Assembly: GCA_937928615.1 (NCBI GenBank)
Contig: CALFWI010000397.1
Location: 1 to 38,752, forward strand
Direction: 5' to 3'
Source: an uncultured Saprospiraceae bacterium
Lineage (GTDB): Bacteria; Bacteroidota; Bacteroidia; Chitinophagales; Saprospiraceae
DNA: 38,752 nt
Below are positions 1 through 9,250 of this stretch, piece by piece (within the stretch, counting starts at the first letter, position 1; every line of letters starts with the position of its first letter). The position numbers were made by a program, and so were the translations under genes. Below the pieces are notes generated by a model, which saw only the letters and a program-made list of their open reading frames with translations, was not told where the DNA came from and made no database searches.

Positions 1-3000
1 CTGACTTTGAACCATTAATCATTAATGGTATGGATATTAATACAGATGTAGTAGCGAATAATAGTCCTCTTTCTGTTTGTGTAAATAGTAGCAGTATTAC
101 GCCGCCAATATTGGCATTTTCTACCACAAGTACAAATCCAACCACGGGGGTGTGTAATGATGGCACCATTACGGTGACGGCAACAGGCGGTACAGGGTTT
201 TATGAATATAGCATCAATAATGGAACAGATTGGGGGACGGATAATGAATTCACCAACTTAATCACAGGAAGTTATTCCGTAAGGGTCAGAAGTACAGATG
301 AAGTTTGTTTAACGGATGCGGAGAATGTGGTTTTACAAAACGTAGATTGTGCGCCAGCCTGTGATGTGGTTATTACGACGATTGATAGCACCAATGCTAC
401 TTGTAATGCGGCAAATGGAATGTTGACCATCAATGCGACAGGTAGTCATTTACAATATAGCATTAACACAGGTATGACTTTCCAAAGTAGTAATAGCTTT
501 GAAAATGTAGCTGGAGGAATTTATAATATTGTAGTTAGAGACTCTGTTAATACCAATTGTGAAGCCAATATCACCATTACTTTAAATGGAACTACGTTAC
601 CAACAATTCAATCAGTTGCATTATCAGACACTGATAGTTTTGCTTCTAACACAGGAGTAATTACGATTTTGGCAACAGGAACAGATAGTCTTAAATATAG
701 TATTGATGGTGGATTAAATTTCTCTGATGGCAATGCTTTTACGAACCTTGGATTGGGAACTTATACCATTGTCGTAGCAAATGGCGATGAAGCTTGTCCA
801 GTAATGTATAGCAATAATCCAATTCAAATTGACCAAAGCTGTACGGTGAATGCAGGAGAAGATAGAACAATTTGTCCAGGAGCGGCAGTTGCTTTATCCG
901 CTAATGGCACCGCTCCAATTTTTGGCTGGGCACCGAGTACTGGATTAAGTTGCACAGATTGCCCCAATCCAATTGCAAATCCTGATACCACGACGACGTA
1001 TATCGTCACCAATAGTGGGGGAGGTTGTTTTGAAATGGATACCATTCTAATAACCGTTTTACCAACGATTACTGCTGATTTTAATTTTATAACTAGTTGT
1101 GCAGATTTGTCTGTTCAATTTACCGATACTTCTCGTACAGCAGGTACGATTACTAATTATTCCTGGGACTTTGGAGATAGTGGTACTTCAACGGAAGCTA
1201 ACCCGAATCATACTTATGGAACTGCTGGCAGTTATACAGTTCGATTAACGACAACCATTTCAGGAGGCTGTACCAATACTGTTTCGAAATTAGTCGTCGT
1301 AGGTAGTGGATTGATGGGAACAGTAAGCGAGGATGCGACTATTTGTACAGGGGATTGTGTTCAATTAATGGCAGCAGGCGGTACAACTTATGCTTGGATG
1401 CCTGCGGAAGGACTAAGTGCGACTGATATTGCTAATCCAATGGCTTGTCCAACAGTAACCACGACTTATTATGTGACAATTACGAATGGAGCTGGTTGTA
1501 TGACCACGGATAGTGTAACGGTAACTATAACGAGCCCAACAATTGGGGCTTCTGCTAGAGGCACTACTTGTGGAAATAATAATGGGATGATTACTATTAT
1601 TGCTTCTTTATCTGGAGCAACTTTAGAATTCCAATTAATTGATAATGGCGAATGGTTTACGAGCAACAGTTTTACTAATTTAGTAGCGGGCGAATACAAT
1701 GTACGAATAAGAACAACTAATGAAAATTGTGTAACGCCTTTCCAAAATAATCCAGTGGTTATCGGGGATACGCCTGGAGCGGTGATAGATAGTATTACGG
1801 CAAATAGCCCAACAGATTGCAATATGGCCAATGGTAATATAACCATTGCCGCATCTGGAGCTAATCCATTAATTTATACCATAGATGATGGCGCTAATTG
1901 GAGTAATTCCGCTAGTTTTACGGGATTAGGACAAGGCAATTATACCATTCAAGTAGCTTATGCAGATACAACTTGTATAACGCCTAGCCAAACCATTCAA
2001 CTAAATCCACCAGTAGCACCTATTATTTTGGAAGTGACTAGTACCAATCCGACCACTTGTGGGAATAATGATGGTACGATTAATATTGAAGTCGATGCAG
2101 TAGCAGCAGGAACTAATTTATTTGAGTTTAGTTTAGATGGAATTAATTGGCAGGCTAATAATTTGCTAGATACTTTAATCGCTGGAACTTATAGTGTTTT
2201 TGTTCGATACGAAAACCAAAATTGTATTACAGAATATCCAACGACGATTACTTTAAATCCAGCTAATCCACCTGTTATTTCGACCATAGTAGGGATGCCA
2301 CCAAGTACCATTGATAATAATGATGGAAGCATCGAAATTACAGCTACAGGAAGTAGTGATTTAGAATATAGTATTGATAATGGCCTAAGCTGGCAAGCCA
2401 ATAATATTTTTAACGATTTAGATACAGGGACTTACGATATTATTGTTCGGTACACGGATGAAAGCTGTCCAACTGTTTATGATAGACCATTAATTTTAAG
2501 TGTTGATGGCTGTCTGACCGAAATTGATATTCAAGAAGTAATAACGACTATCCCGATGGGCTGTGCAGATAATAATGGTCAAATTGAAATTATTGCAGAT
2601 GGAAGGGCCAATCTAGAATATAGTATTGATAACGGCGTAACTTGGCAAACAAGCAATCTATTCGATAGCTTAAACACAAATGGTTATATAGTAGCTGTGA
2701 GAACTGCTGATGAAATTTGTCAAACGACTTATAATCAACCCGTTGTGCTAATAGGCGATTTTGCACTAGAAGTGACGGAGGTAATCAGTACAAACCCTAC
2801 AGGTTGTGGAACAACGGATGGAACAATGACCATTACTGCTTCAGGTGCTGATAACTTAGAATATAGTATAGATAACGGAGAAACGTGGCAAGCAGCTCCT
2901 ATTTTTAATAATTTACCTGCTGGTATATACACTATTGTCGTAAGAACACCTGATGACCTTTGTCAAGGAACGCATAATGCTCCTGTTATTTTAATGGGTA

Positions 3001-6000
3001 GCGGAGATATTATGATTACAGAAATTACTAGCACCAATCCAACTGGATGTGGCGAGGCAAATGGAACAATAACGATTGCTACGGCTGGTCTGACTAATTT
3101 AGAATATAGTATTGATAATGGGGAAAATTGGCAAGCAAGTAATGTTTTTAATAATTTAGCTGCTATGTCCTATGATGTTTTAGTAAGAACCGATGATGGG
3201 CTTTGTCAAGTTCCTTATAATAATCAAGTTGTTTTAATCGGCGGAGGAGATATAGTCATTACGGAAGTGATAACGACAAATCCAGGCGATTGTGGCGCAT
3301 TTAATGGAAGTATCTCTATCAATGCAACAAGTACCGATATCGTAGAATATAGTATTGATAATGGAATCAATTGGCAATTTAGTAGCACGTTTACAAATTT
3401 GGCAACAGGGACTTATGCGGTATTGGTTCGTACAACCGATGCGCTTTGTCAAACAGCCTATAATGCCCCCGTCGTCCTAATGGGAAGTCAGCCTATCACT
3501 ATTCTAGATGTATTCGGAAGTCAGCCAAGTGCTACAGGGAATAAGGATGGAATGATTGAAATTTTTGCAGATGGAAATGAGGTTTTAGAATACAGTATTG
3601 ATAATGGCGCATCTTGGCAAGCAAACAACATTTTTACGAATTTAGGGGAAGGTACTTATACAATTACCGTACGTTATGTAGGTGGCAACTGTAGCGTAAC
3701 TTATCCTACGCTAATAGTACTTGATGCGGCAGTATGTTTAGCATTCATTGACATAATAGGGCAGCGTCCACAAGCATGTGGTGCGAACGATGGACAAATT
3801 TTTATAGTGACCAATGTTGTAGGGTCAAATGTAGAATATAGTATTAATAATGGATTGACTTGGCAAAGTGAAGAAATATTTGAAAATCTTGCTGCTGGAA
3901 CATACACCATTTTAGCTAGAAGAATAGATATAAATTGTCAAATTATTTTTGATAATCCGATTGTTTTAGAAGGTTCGTCGAATGCTTTTAGCGTCGTAAC
4001 ACCTATTCCGAACAGAGCGGTTTGTACAGACACTTTAATGGCAGTATCCGTCACTTTAAGTGATTTAATTGATAGCTACCAAATAAATAATGGGGCAATT
4101 GCCAATCCAGTATTAAATGGAACAACCTTGACTTTTGATGCCTTGGTAACCGATTTATTTAATGAATATGAAATCACTTTTACCAATGCTATTGGCTGTG
4201 AAGTAACGGAATCCTTTGTTATTTTTCAAGCAACAGATACCGAAGCAGATTTTGTAGTCATTGAACCTTACTGTCGAGAGATGGAAGTGAGTCTATTATT
4301 TACAGGTACAGCAACACCAATGGCTGATTTAATTTGGGAATTAGATGGTGGTGTTTTAGTGTCTAGTTCTCCTGCCACGGCGACAGAACCAGCAGGGAAA
4401 GAAATCGTGGTGAGATGGGATAATGAAGGAAGCCGATTAATTAAATTGACCATCAATGATGGTGGGTGTGTAGATGATGAATACGAAAGTATTTTTGTTA
4501 GAAAATTACCTTTAGCAGAAGCAGGAGAAAATGTTTCTATTTGTATGGGCGAATGTACGGAATTAGCAGGTAGTGGAACAGGTGTCTGGTATACTTGGAG
4601 TCCAGCAGTTGGCCTAAGTTCAACGGATGGCGCTACGGTAACTGCTTGTCCGACAGAAACGACGACTTATACCTTGACGGTAATGAGCGCGGATGGCTGT
4701 GTATCAGTAGATAGTGTGACCGTAAATGTAGAAACGGGGTTTGTCATTATGACCGAAGATGCGACTATTTGTGAAGGAGAATCTATCCGTTTAAGCGCTT
4801 CAGGTGGCACGACTTATACTTGGTTTCCTGGCGTTACTTTAGATAATCCTAATATAGCGACTCCCGTTGCAACGCCAGCAGTGACCACGCTTTATAAAGT
4901 GGTATCCGCCAATGAAAATGGTTGTATAGATACGGCTTATGTGACGGTGTTTGTGAACCCAAACCCAGTAGCTATTGCCTGCGAAGATAAAACGATTTGT
5001 AGAGGCGATAGTATTCAGTTAATTGTTACGACGCATGCGCAATATAGCTGGAGTCCAACCAATACTTTGCTGAATCCAAATAGTGGAACACCTATTGCTT
5101 TTCCAACGGAAACGACAACTTATACCGTAACTGTCACGGATGAAAATGGTTGTACAGATACAGATGAAGTGATAGTTTTTGTGAATACGCCACCAACAGT
5201 AAATGCGGGCAGTGATGTCACTATTTGTCCGAATGCTAGTACGAACTTAAGTGCCTCTGGCGCAATTAATTATAGTTGGTCACCCGCTACGGGATTAAGT
5301 AATCCAACTATTGCCAATCCAATAGCCAATCCTGCTGTGACCACCACTTATACGGTGACAGGAACAGGCCTAAACGGATGCACTAATGAAGATCAAGTAA
5401 CCGTTTTTGTCACAGAAGATACAGGTATTTCTGCTGGAAATGATGTCACTATTTGTGAAGGAAATGTGGTGCAATTAAATGCTATTGGTGGAAGTAATCA
5501 TAGTTGGTCACCTGCTACAGGATTAAGCAATCCAACTATTGCCAATCCAGTGGCAACACCTTCGGTTACGACTACTTATACCGTAACTGGAGTAAGTACA
5601 AATGGCTGTCCTGTAGTGGATATGGTTACCATAACGGTGCTTCCAAATCCAGAAGCTATTGCCTGTGAAGACAAAACGATTTGTCGAGGAGATAGTATTC
5701 AATTAATTGTTACGACGCATGCGCAGTATAGTTGGAGTCCAACGAATACTTTATTAAATACAACGAGTGGTACACCAATTGCTTTTCCAACGGAGACCAC
5801 AACTTATACCGTCACCGTAACGGATGAAAATGGTTGTACGGATACCGATGAAGTAGTCGTATTTGTCAATACGCCAACTGTTGTTAATCTAGGCCCAGAT
5901 AGAACAATTTGTGAAAGTGGAACAGTTTCTTTAGATGCAGGGGAGGGCATAGCTTATCAATGGAGTCCAGCAACAGGATTGAGTAATCCAAATAGTAGAA

Positions 6001-8945
6001 ATCCAATTGCAACGGTTACCAATACAATCACTTATACCGTTCAGGTAACGAATACAGATGGTTGTATAGGAACAGATGAGATAACGATTAATGTGAATGA
6101 TAGTCCTAATGCTGATGCTGGTCCGCCAGTTGTTTTATGCCCAGGAGCTTCTGGTCAATTAATGGCTTCTGGAGGGGTGACTTATCGATGGAGTCCGACA
6201 ACTGGTCTAAGCAATCCAAATATCGCTAATCCAATTGTTACGACTAATCAAGTAACCAGTTACCAAGTTACAGTTACCGATGAATTTGGCTGTACGGCTA
6301 CAGATGAAACATTAGTCACAGTTTCCTTACCGCTAGCAGTTGACCCAATTATTACTAATGCAAATTGTTGTGGAACAGGAGGAAGTGCGACATTGAATGT
6401 ATCTGGTGGTTTTGGGAATGTAACTTATAATTGGTCACCAAATGTTGCTAATTCCAATACAGCAACTGATTTAGCCGCTGGGTTTTATAAAGTAATTATC
6501 TCAGATGCGGTAGGTTGTAGTATTATTTTCACTTTTGAAGTGAAAGAAGATTGTACGGGTTGTCCAGATATGTTCCCAGAAGATGAAAGATGTGTTAACG
6601 ACACTGCCACTACGGAACGAATTTGTTTGCCAATTGCCTTAGAAGACTTAGCAGATTACGAAATTTTAGTAGATAGAGTAACTTATTTACCAGACCATGG
6701 ATGTGCACCTGAAAACCTGACTGCTTATTCTTACGCTTTAGTAGAAGGTCAAGGAAATACGGGAATGTATCGGGTAGAAAATTGGGAGGTCGATGGACAA
6801 ATATTTAACACGGAGGTAGAAACAATGGAAGAGTTGACTTTCTGGATGAATACCGTTGACCCAGGGGGGAATTGGATTATCCATCCATCTATTTTAACCA
6901 TTATTGGAGGTAATCCGAATAAAGCATACGGAACAATGAAAGTCGTACAACTCACTAAATGGATTGAGACGATGTTGCAACCAGATGTGACGGGCGTTGC
7001 TACGGGTAGTGTTATTGAAGTGGATGTGCGTAATATGGATTTACCAAGAGAAATTATTATTACGGATAAGTCAACCTGTTGTTCGGATACGCTTTTATTA
7101 AAAAGATGTGGCCAAGAACAACCTTGCGCAATCGAAGTTGTTGAGCTTGATCAGTACGATATGATGGTTACTTGTGGCGAATCAGCTGAAATCTGTCTAG
7201 ATATTCCATTTAATAGCATCGGAAATTATGAATTGGAGGCGAATAATAGACCATTTACAGGAGAAATATTGCCTTGCAATTTTGACTCTATGTTTGCCTA
7301 TACGTACTTTACTTTACCTGGTCAAGGAACAGCAGGACCTTATCAGATTACTAATTGGATGGTTGACGAACAGATGCATGGAGGAACATTTAATTCCTTA
7401 CCTGAATTTGTCCAATTGGTAAATCAAATTGACCCAACGGGCAATTGGAGACTAGACGAATCTACTTTGACCATTCAAGGAGGGAATGCAAGGACAGAAT
7501 ATGGAGCAATTAATATAGAACAAATTAATACGCGTTCCATTGCTACCCTAGAATTGAATGCTAACCTGATTCCAATGGGAACCACCCTAACTTTTGAATC
7601 AGGAAATTATGAACTATTGATTAATGATAAGGATTCAGGTTGTCGAGACCGTGTTTTAGTAAATGTGACTTGTGATGGAGTAGAACCCGTGGATACGACT
7701 ATCACACCCGTGGATACGACTATCACACCCGTGGATACGACTATCACACCCGTAGATACGACTATCACACCCGTGGATACGACTATCACACCCGTAGATA
7801 CGACTATCACACCCGTGGATACGACCATCACACCCGTGGATACGACCATCACGCCCGTGGATACGACTCTATGCTTAGACTTTATTACAGAAGAAGTCCT
7901 ATTTGCTATGGTGACTCGTTGTGATTCCATAGTGTCCTTCTGTATTGATATTCCATTTGCTAAAATAAATGAATATGCACTTACTATTGATGGGCAAGCT
8001 TATCAAGGTGAGTTAACAAATTGCAATGAGGAGACCAATATTTCAATTGGAGTAGGTGGTTTTAATCTTCTTTTTGAAAATATTACCACAGGTTGTAAAG
8101 ATAGTATTATTCTAGCCGTAACCTGTGCAACTAGTCCACGAGAAGAGGTTATCACCTTAGAAGAAGGAGCAACGGAAATGTATTGCCCAGAATCAGATAA
8201 TTTAATGGGGGACATCATCAGAATAGATAATGTATGTCCAGAAGAATCAGGCCTATTAAGCAGTCTTTTATTAGATACCTTAGATTATTGTGTTAATGTA
8301 ACAGGGCTTTCAGAAGGGGAGGAAAAAGCTTGCTTAGTGGTCTGTGATGCCAATGGTATTTGCGATACGACTTATTTAACTATTCGAGTAACGCCTAAGC
8401 CTTTATTGAATCCAGTAGCAGAGCGAGACATAGATACCACCCGTGAATCTACCCCTATTACAATTGAAGTATTGAATAATGATTCTATCTATGGTATTTT
8501 ACGAAATATGGAGATTTTGGAGCAACCAGCAAATGGTAGAGCCACTTTTAATTTGGATAATACCATTACTTATATCCCAAATGATAACTTCTGTGATTCA
8601 GGTACACCTGACTTGATTATGTATGGTATTTGTAATGATAATGGTTGTGATACCGCCATGGTAGAAATATGGGTACCATGTGGAGAATTAGATATTAAAA
8701 ATGGCTTTTCTCCAAATAATGATGGCGTCAATGATTTCTTTAGAATCAGTGGGATACAAAATTTCCCTAATAATAATTTGAAAATCTTTAATCGTTGGGG
8801 GTTAGAAGTATTTAACCAGAGCGGATATAAAAATAGATGGAACGGAACTTTCCAAGATAAAGATTTACCTGATGGTACCTACTTCTACGTATTCGATGAT
8901 GGAAAAGGAAAGAAATATTCAGGCTGGGTGCAGATAAATCGGTAA
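1..8945 (+). CDS. Giant repetitive adhesin-like protein with type B T9SS sorting domain (5' end outside window)
   Basis: The reading frame is open to the left edge with no stop before the first in-window ATG at 30, so the gene is 5'-truncated and its signal peptide is not seen. At least 2,980 residues remain. In order: about 13 SprB-like repeats of ~80 residues (107-3975), interrupted by two Cys-containing Ig-like repeats and a PKD domain (about 1065-1290, motif WDFGD); PKD-like segments to 4500; eight more Ig-like repeats (4501-6330); one classical SprB-type repeat (to about 6555); two and a half copies of an unrecognised domain; a VDTTITP linker; a Big_9/cadherin-like domain (about 8400-8680); and a C-terminal domain from about 8685 (NGFSPNNDGVND ... 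NRWG ... DGTYFY) typical of the CHU_C/type B T9SS signal. Such proteins are exported by the T9SS and displayed on the cell surface. An adhesin or gliding role is inferred. The gldK-N locus lies 2.6 kb downstream. Confidence 0.9.
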   Translation, partial: DFEPLIINGMDINTDVVANNSPLSVCVNSSSITPPILAFSTTSTNPTTGVCNDGTITVTATGGTGFYEYSINNGTDWGTDNEFTNLITGSYSVRVRSTDEVCLTDAENVVLQNVDCAPACDVVITTIDSTNATCNAANGMLTINATGSHLQYSINTGMTFQSSNSFENVAGGIYNIVVRDSVNTNCEANITITLNGTTLPTIQSVALSDTDSFASNTGVITILATGTDSLKYSIDGGLNFSDGNAFTNLGLGTYTIVVANGDEACPVMYSNNPIQIDQSCTVNAGEDRTICPGAAVALSANGTAPIFGWAPSTGLSCTDCPNPIANPDTTTTYIVTNSGGGCFEMDTILITVLPTITADFNFITSCADLSVQFTDTSRTAGTITNYSWDFGDSGTSTEANPNHTYGTAGSYTVRLTTTISGGCTNTVSKLVVVGSGLMGTVSEDATICTGDCVQLMAAGGTTYAWMPAEGLSATDIANPMACPTVTTTYYVTITNGAGCMTTDSVTVTITSPTIGASARGTTCGNNNGMITIIASLSGATLEFQLIDNGEWFTSNSFTNLVAGEYNVRIRTTNENCVTPFQNNPVVIGDTPGAVIDSITANSPTDCNMANGNITIAASGANPLIYTIDDGANWSNSASFTGLGQGNYTIQVAYADTTCITPSQTIQLNPPVAPIILEVTSTNPTTCGNNDGTINIEVDAVAAGTNLFEFSLDGINWQANNLLDTLIAGTYSVFVRYENQNCITEYPTTITLNPANPPVISTIVGMPPSTIDNNDGSIEITATGSSDLEYSIDNGLSWQANNIFNDLDTGTYDIIVRYTDESCPTVYDRPLILSVDGCLTEIDIQEVITTIPMGCADNNGQIEIIADGRANLEYSIDNGVTWQTSNLFDSLNTNGYIVAVRTADEICQTTYNQPVVLIGDFALEVTEVISTNPTGCGTTDGTMTITASGADNLEYSIDNGETWQAAPIFNNLPAGIYTIVVRTPDDLCQGTHNAPVILMGSGDIMITEITSTNPTGCGEANGTITIATAGLTNLEYSIDNGENWQASNVFNNLAAMSYDVLVRTDDGLCQVPYNNQVVLIGGGDIVITEVITTNPGDCGAFNGSISINATSTDIVEYSIDNGINWQFSSTFTNLATGTYAVLVRTTDALCQTAYNAPVVLMGSQPITILDVFGSQPSATGNKDGMIEIFADGNEVLEYSIDNGASWQANNIFTNLGEGTYTITVRYVGGNCSVTYPTLIVLDAAVCLAFIDIIGQRPQACGANDGQIFIVTNVVGSNVEYSINNGLTWQSEEIFENLAAGTYTILARRIDINCQIIFDNPIVLEGSSNAFSVVTPIPNRAVCTDTLMAVSVTLSDLIDSYQINNGAIANPVLNGTTLTFDALVTDLFNEYEITFTNAIGCEVTESFVIFQATDTEADFVVIEPYCREMEVSLLFTGTATPMADLIWELDGGVLVSSSPATATEPAGKEIVVRWDNEGSRLIKLTINDGGCVDDEYESIFVRKLPLAEAGENVSICMGECTELAGSGTGVWYTWSPAVGLSSTDGATVTACPTETTTYTLTVMSADGCVSVDSVTVNVETGFVIMTEDATICEGESIRLSASGGTTYTWFPGVTLDNPNIATPVATPAVTTLYKVVSANENGCIDTAYVTVFVNPNPVAIACEDKTICRGDSIQLIVTTHAQYSWSPTNTLLNPNSGTPIAFPTETTTYTVTVTDENGCTDTDEVIVFVNTPPTVNAGSDVTICPNASTNLSASGAINYSWSPATGLSNPTIANPIANPAVTTTYTVTGTGLNGCTNEDQVTVFVTEDTGISAGNDVTICEGNVVQLNAIGGSNHSWSPATGLSNPTIANPVATPSVTTTYTVTGVSTNGCPVVDMVTITVLPNPEAIACEDKTICRGDSIQLIVTTHAQYSWSPTNTLLNTTSGTPIAFPTETTTYTVTVTDENGCTDTDEVVVFVNTPTVVNLGPDRTICESGTVSLDAGEGIAYQWSPATGLSNPNSRNPIATVTNTITYTVQVTNTDGCIGTDEITINVNDSPNADAGPPVVLCPGASGQLMASGGVTYRWSPTTGLSNPNIANPIVTTNQVTSYQVTVTDEFGCTATDETLVTVSLPLAVDPIITNANCCGTGGSATLNVSGGFGNVTYNWSPNVANSNTATDLAAGFYKVIISDAVGCSIIFTFEVKEDCTGCPDMFPEDERCVNDTATTERICLPIALEDLADYEILVDRVTYLPDHGCAPENLTAYSYALVEGQGNTGMYRVENWEVDGQIFNTEVETMEELTFWMNTVDPGGNWIIHPSILTIIGGNPNKAYGTMKVVQLTKWIETMLQPDVTGVATGSVIEVDVRNMDLPREIIITDKSTCCSDTLLLKRCGQEQPCAIEVVELDQYDMMVTCGESAEICLDIPFNSIGNYELEANNRPFTGEILPCNFDSMFAYTYFTLPGQGTAGPYQITNWMVDEQMHGGTFNSLPEFVQLVNQIDPTGNWRLDESTLTIQGGNARTEYGAINIEQINTRSIATLELNANLIPMGTTLTFESGNYELLINDKDSGCRDRVLVNVTCDGVEPVDTTITPVDTTITPVDTTITPVDTTITPVDTTITPVDTTITPVDTTITPVDTTITPVDTTLCLDFITEEVLFAMVTRCDSIVSFCIDIPFAKINEYALTIDGQAYQGELTNCNEETNISIGVGGFNLLFENITTGCKDSIILAVTCATSPREEVITLEEGATEMYCPESDNLMGDIIRIDNVCPEESGLLSSLLLDTLDYCVNVTGLSEGEEKACLVVCDANGICDTTYLTIRVTPKPLLNPVAERDIDTTRESTPITIEVLNNDSIYGILRNMEILEQPANGRATFNLDNTITYIPNDNFCDSGTPDLIMYGICNDNGCDTAMVEIWVPCGELDIKNGFSPNNDGVNDFFRISGIQNFPNNNLKIFNRWGLEVFNQSGYKNRWNGTFQDKDLPDGTYFYVFDDGKGKKYSGWVQINR
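107..3975 (+). repeat. SprB-like repeat block in the adhesin (about 13 units of ~80 codons)
   Basis: Units follow one pattern: a start like TSTNPTxCGxxDG, then I-I-A-G, then the strongly kept core EYSIDNGxxWQ, then F-N-L-G-Y-V-R and a final C. Copies 1-3 lie before about 835, copies 4-13 between about 1530 and 3975. A Cys-type Ig repeat (842-1060), a PKD domain and a second Cys-type repeat (to 1530) split the block. The paired cysteines suggest disulphide-stabilised beta-sandwich modules in an extracellular stalk. The unit resembles the SprB repeat family; exact family assignment is from memory of the pattern only. Confidence 0.75.
4501..6330 (+). repeat. Array of eight Cys-containing Ig-like repeats (~75 codons each)
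   Basis: Each unit reads roughly AGxDxTIC-G, then LxAxGGxxYxWSPxTGLSN, then NPxAxPxxTTTYTVTxT, then NGCxxxDxVTVxV. Units begin near 4501, 4736, 4966, 5190, 5420, 5648, 5880 and 6100; two stray copies sit at about 842-1060 and 1313-1530. Two of them (4971-5192 and 5655-5876) are almost identical as protein. The repeat is common in Bacteroidota T9SS cargo and probably spaces the protein away from the cell surface. Confidence 0.75.
6558..8130 (+). repeat. Unrecognised ~180-residue domain, two full copies and one internally deleted copy
   Basis: Copy 1 spans about 6558-7110 and copy 2 about 7123-7675. Shared landmarks in order are a CLxI motif, YE, an AYxY segment, GQGxxGxY, NWxVDxQ, DPxGNW, LTIxGGN, YG and a final DKxxxCxD ... 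C. Copy 3 (about 7869-8130) keeps the beginning (C-IDIPF, a YALTIDG segment, NC) and the end (TGCKDSIIL, C) but lacks the whole middle from GQG to GGN. The 21-bp linker repeats separate copies 2 and 3. I do not recognise this domain. Confidence 0.6.
7689..7868 (+). repeat. 21-bp in-frame tandem repeat encoding (VDTTITP)8 plus a partial unit
   Basis: Eight complete 21-bp units run from 7689 to 7856, each encoding VDTTITP, followed by a partial VDTT (7857-7868). Units differ only at a few third positions (GTG/GTA, ACT/ACC, ACA/ACG). Because 21 is a multiple of three, slippage would change linker length without breaking the frame. The Thr/Pro-rich stretch looks like a flexible, possibly glycosylated linker. 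Confidence 0.95.
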
Positions 8946-8995
8946 TGCAGTAGGCAGTACATAATTTTGACGATAAATTAGGTTGAGAGGGAGTA

Positions 8996-9047
8996 GGGAT
9001 TAAATCCTGTAAATCTTGAATAATCCTGTCAACCTGTAAAAATATAT
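8996..9047. repeat. Short degenerate intergenic repeat (AATCCTGT type)
   Basis: The stretch downstream of the adhesin stop contains AATCCTGT twice and a further ACCTGTAA, mixed with ATCTTGAAT. It looks like a degenerate short-period array similar in style to the other 3'-end arrays in this window, but without strict phase. No function can be read from it. Confidence 0.4.
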
Positions 9048-9063
9048 TAAGGTGTTTTTAGTA

Positions 9064-9102
9064 AATGCTCGGTCGGTTTTGGCGATCGAGCATTCTTTTT
9101 TT
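9064..9102 (+). terminator. Rho-independent terminator of the adhesin gene
   Basis: AATGCTCG (9064-9071) pairs with CGAGCATT (9087-9094), extended inward by GTCG/CGAT with one G-T pair. A run of seven T follows (9096-9102). It lies 120 bp after the adhesin stop and is correctly oriented for it. Confidence 0.75.
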
Positions 9103-9143
9103 GATGTTGAATGAATTACATTTTAGTGGAAATCAAATAACTT

Positions 9144-9190
9144 GAATGGTTATATTGTTGAGTAGCCATAAAACCATTCAACAATATAAC
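9144..9190. repeat. Overlapping inverted repeats between converging genes
   Basis: GTTATATTGTTGA (9149-9161) is perfectly complementary to TCAACAATATAAC (9178-9190). A second pair, GAATGGTT (9144-9151) and AACCATTC (9172-9179), overlaps it, so the order is A-B-A'-B'. It sits between the adhesin terminator and the engB stop and may contribute to engB termination, though no clear T-run follows on the minus strand. Confidence 0.55.
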
Positions 9191-9250
9191 TAGTTGACTA
9201 ATCTTGAAATACGATGATTGAAAACAAATTTCACTCATTTGTAACCTCCT

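Noticed and set aside
1469-1846. 125-residue minus-strand frame inside the adhesin
   Set aside because: It lies opposite a strongly repetitive real gene and resembles no known family; a shadow frame.
7607-7930. 107-residue open frame on the minus strand with VVSTGVI repeats
   Set aside because: It is the mirror of the 21-bp repeat in the adhesin gene; the repeat keeps the opposite frame open and there is no independent coding sign.
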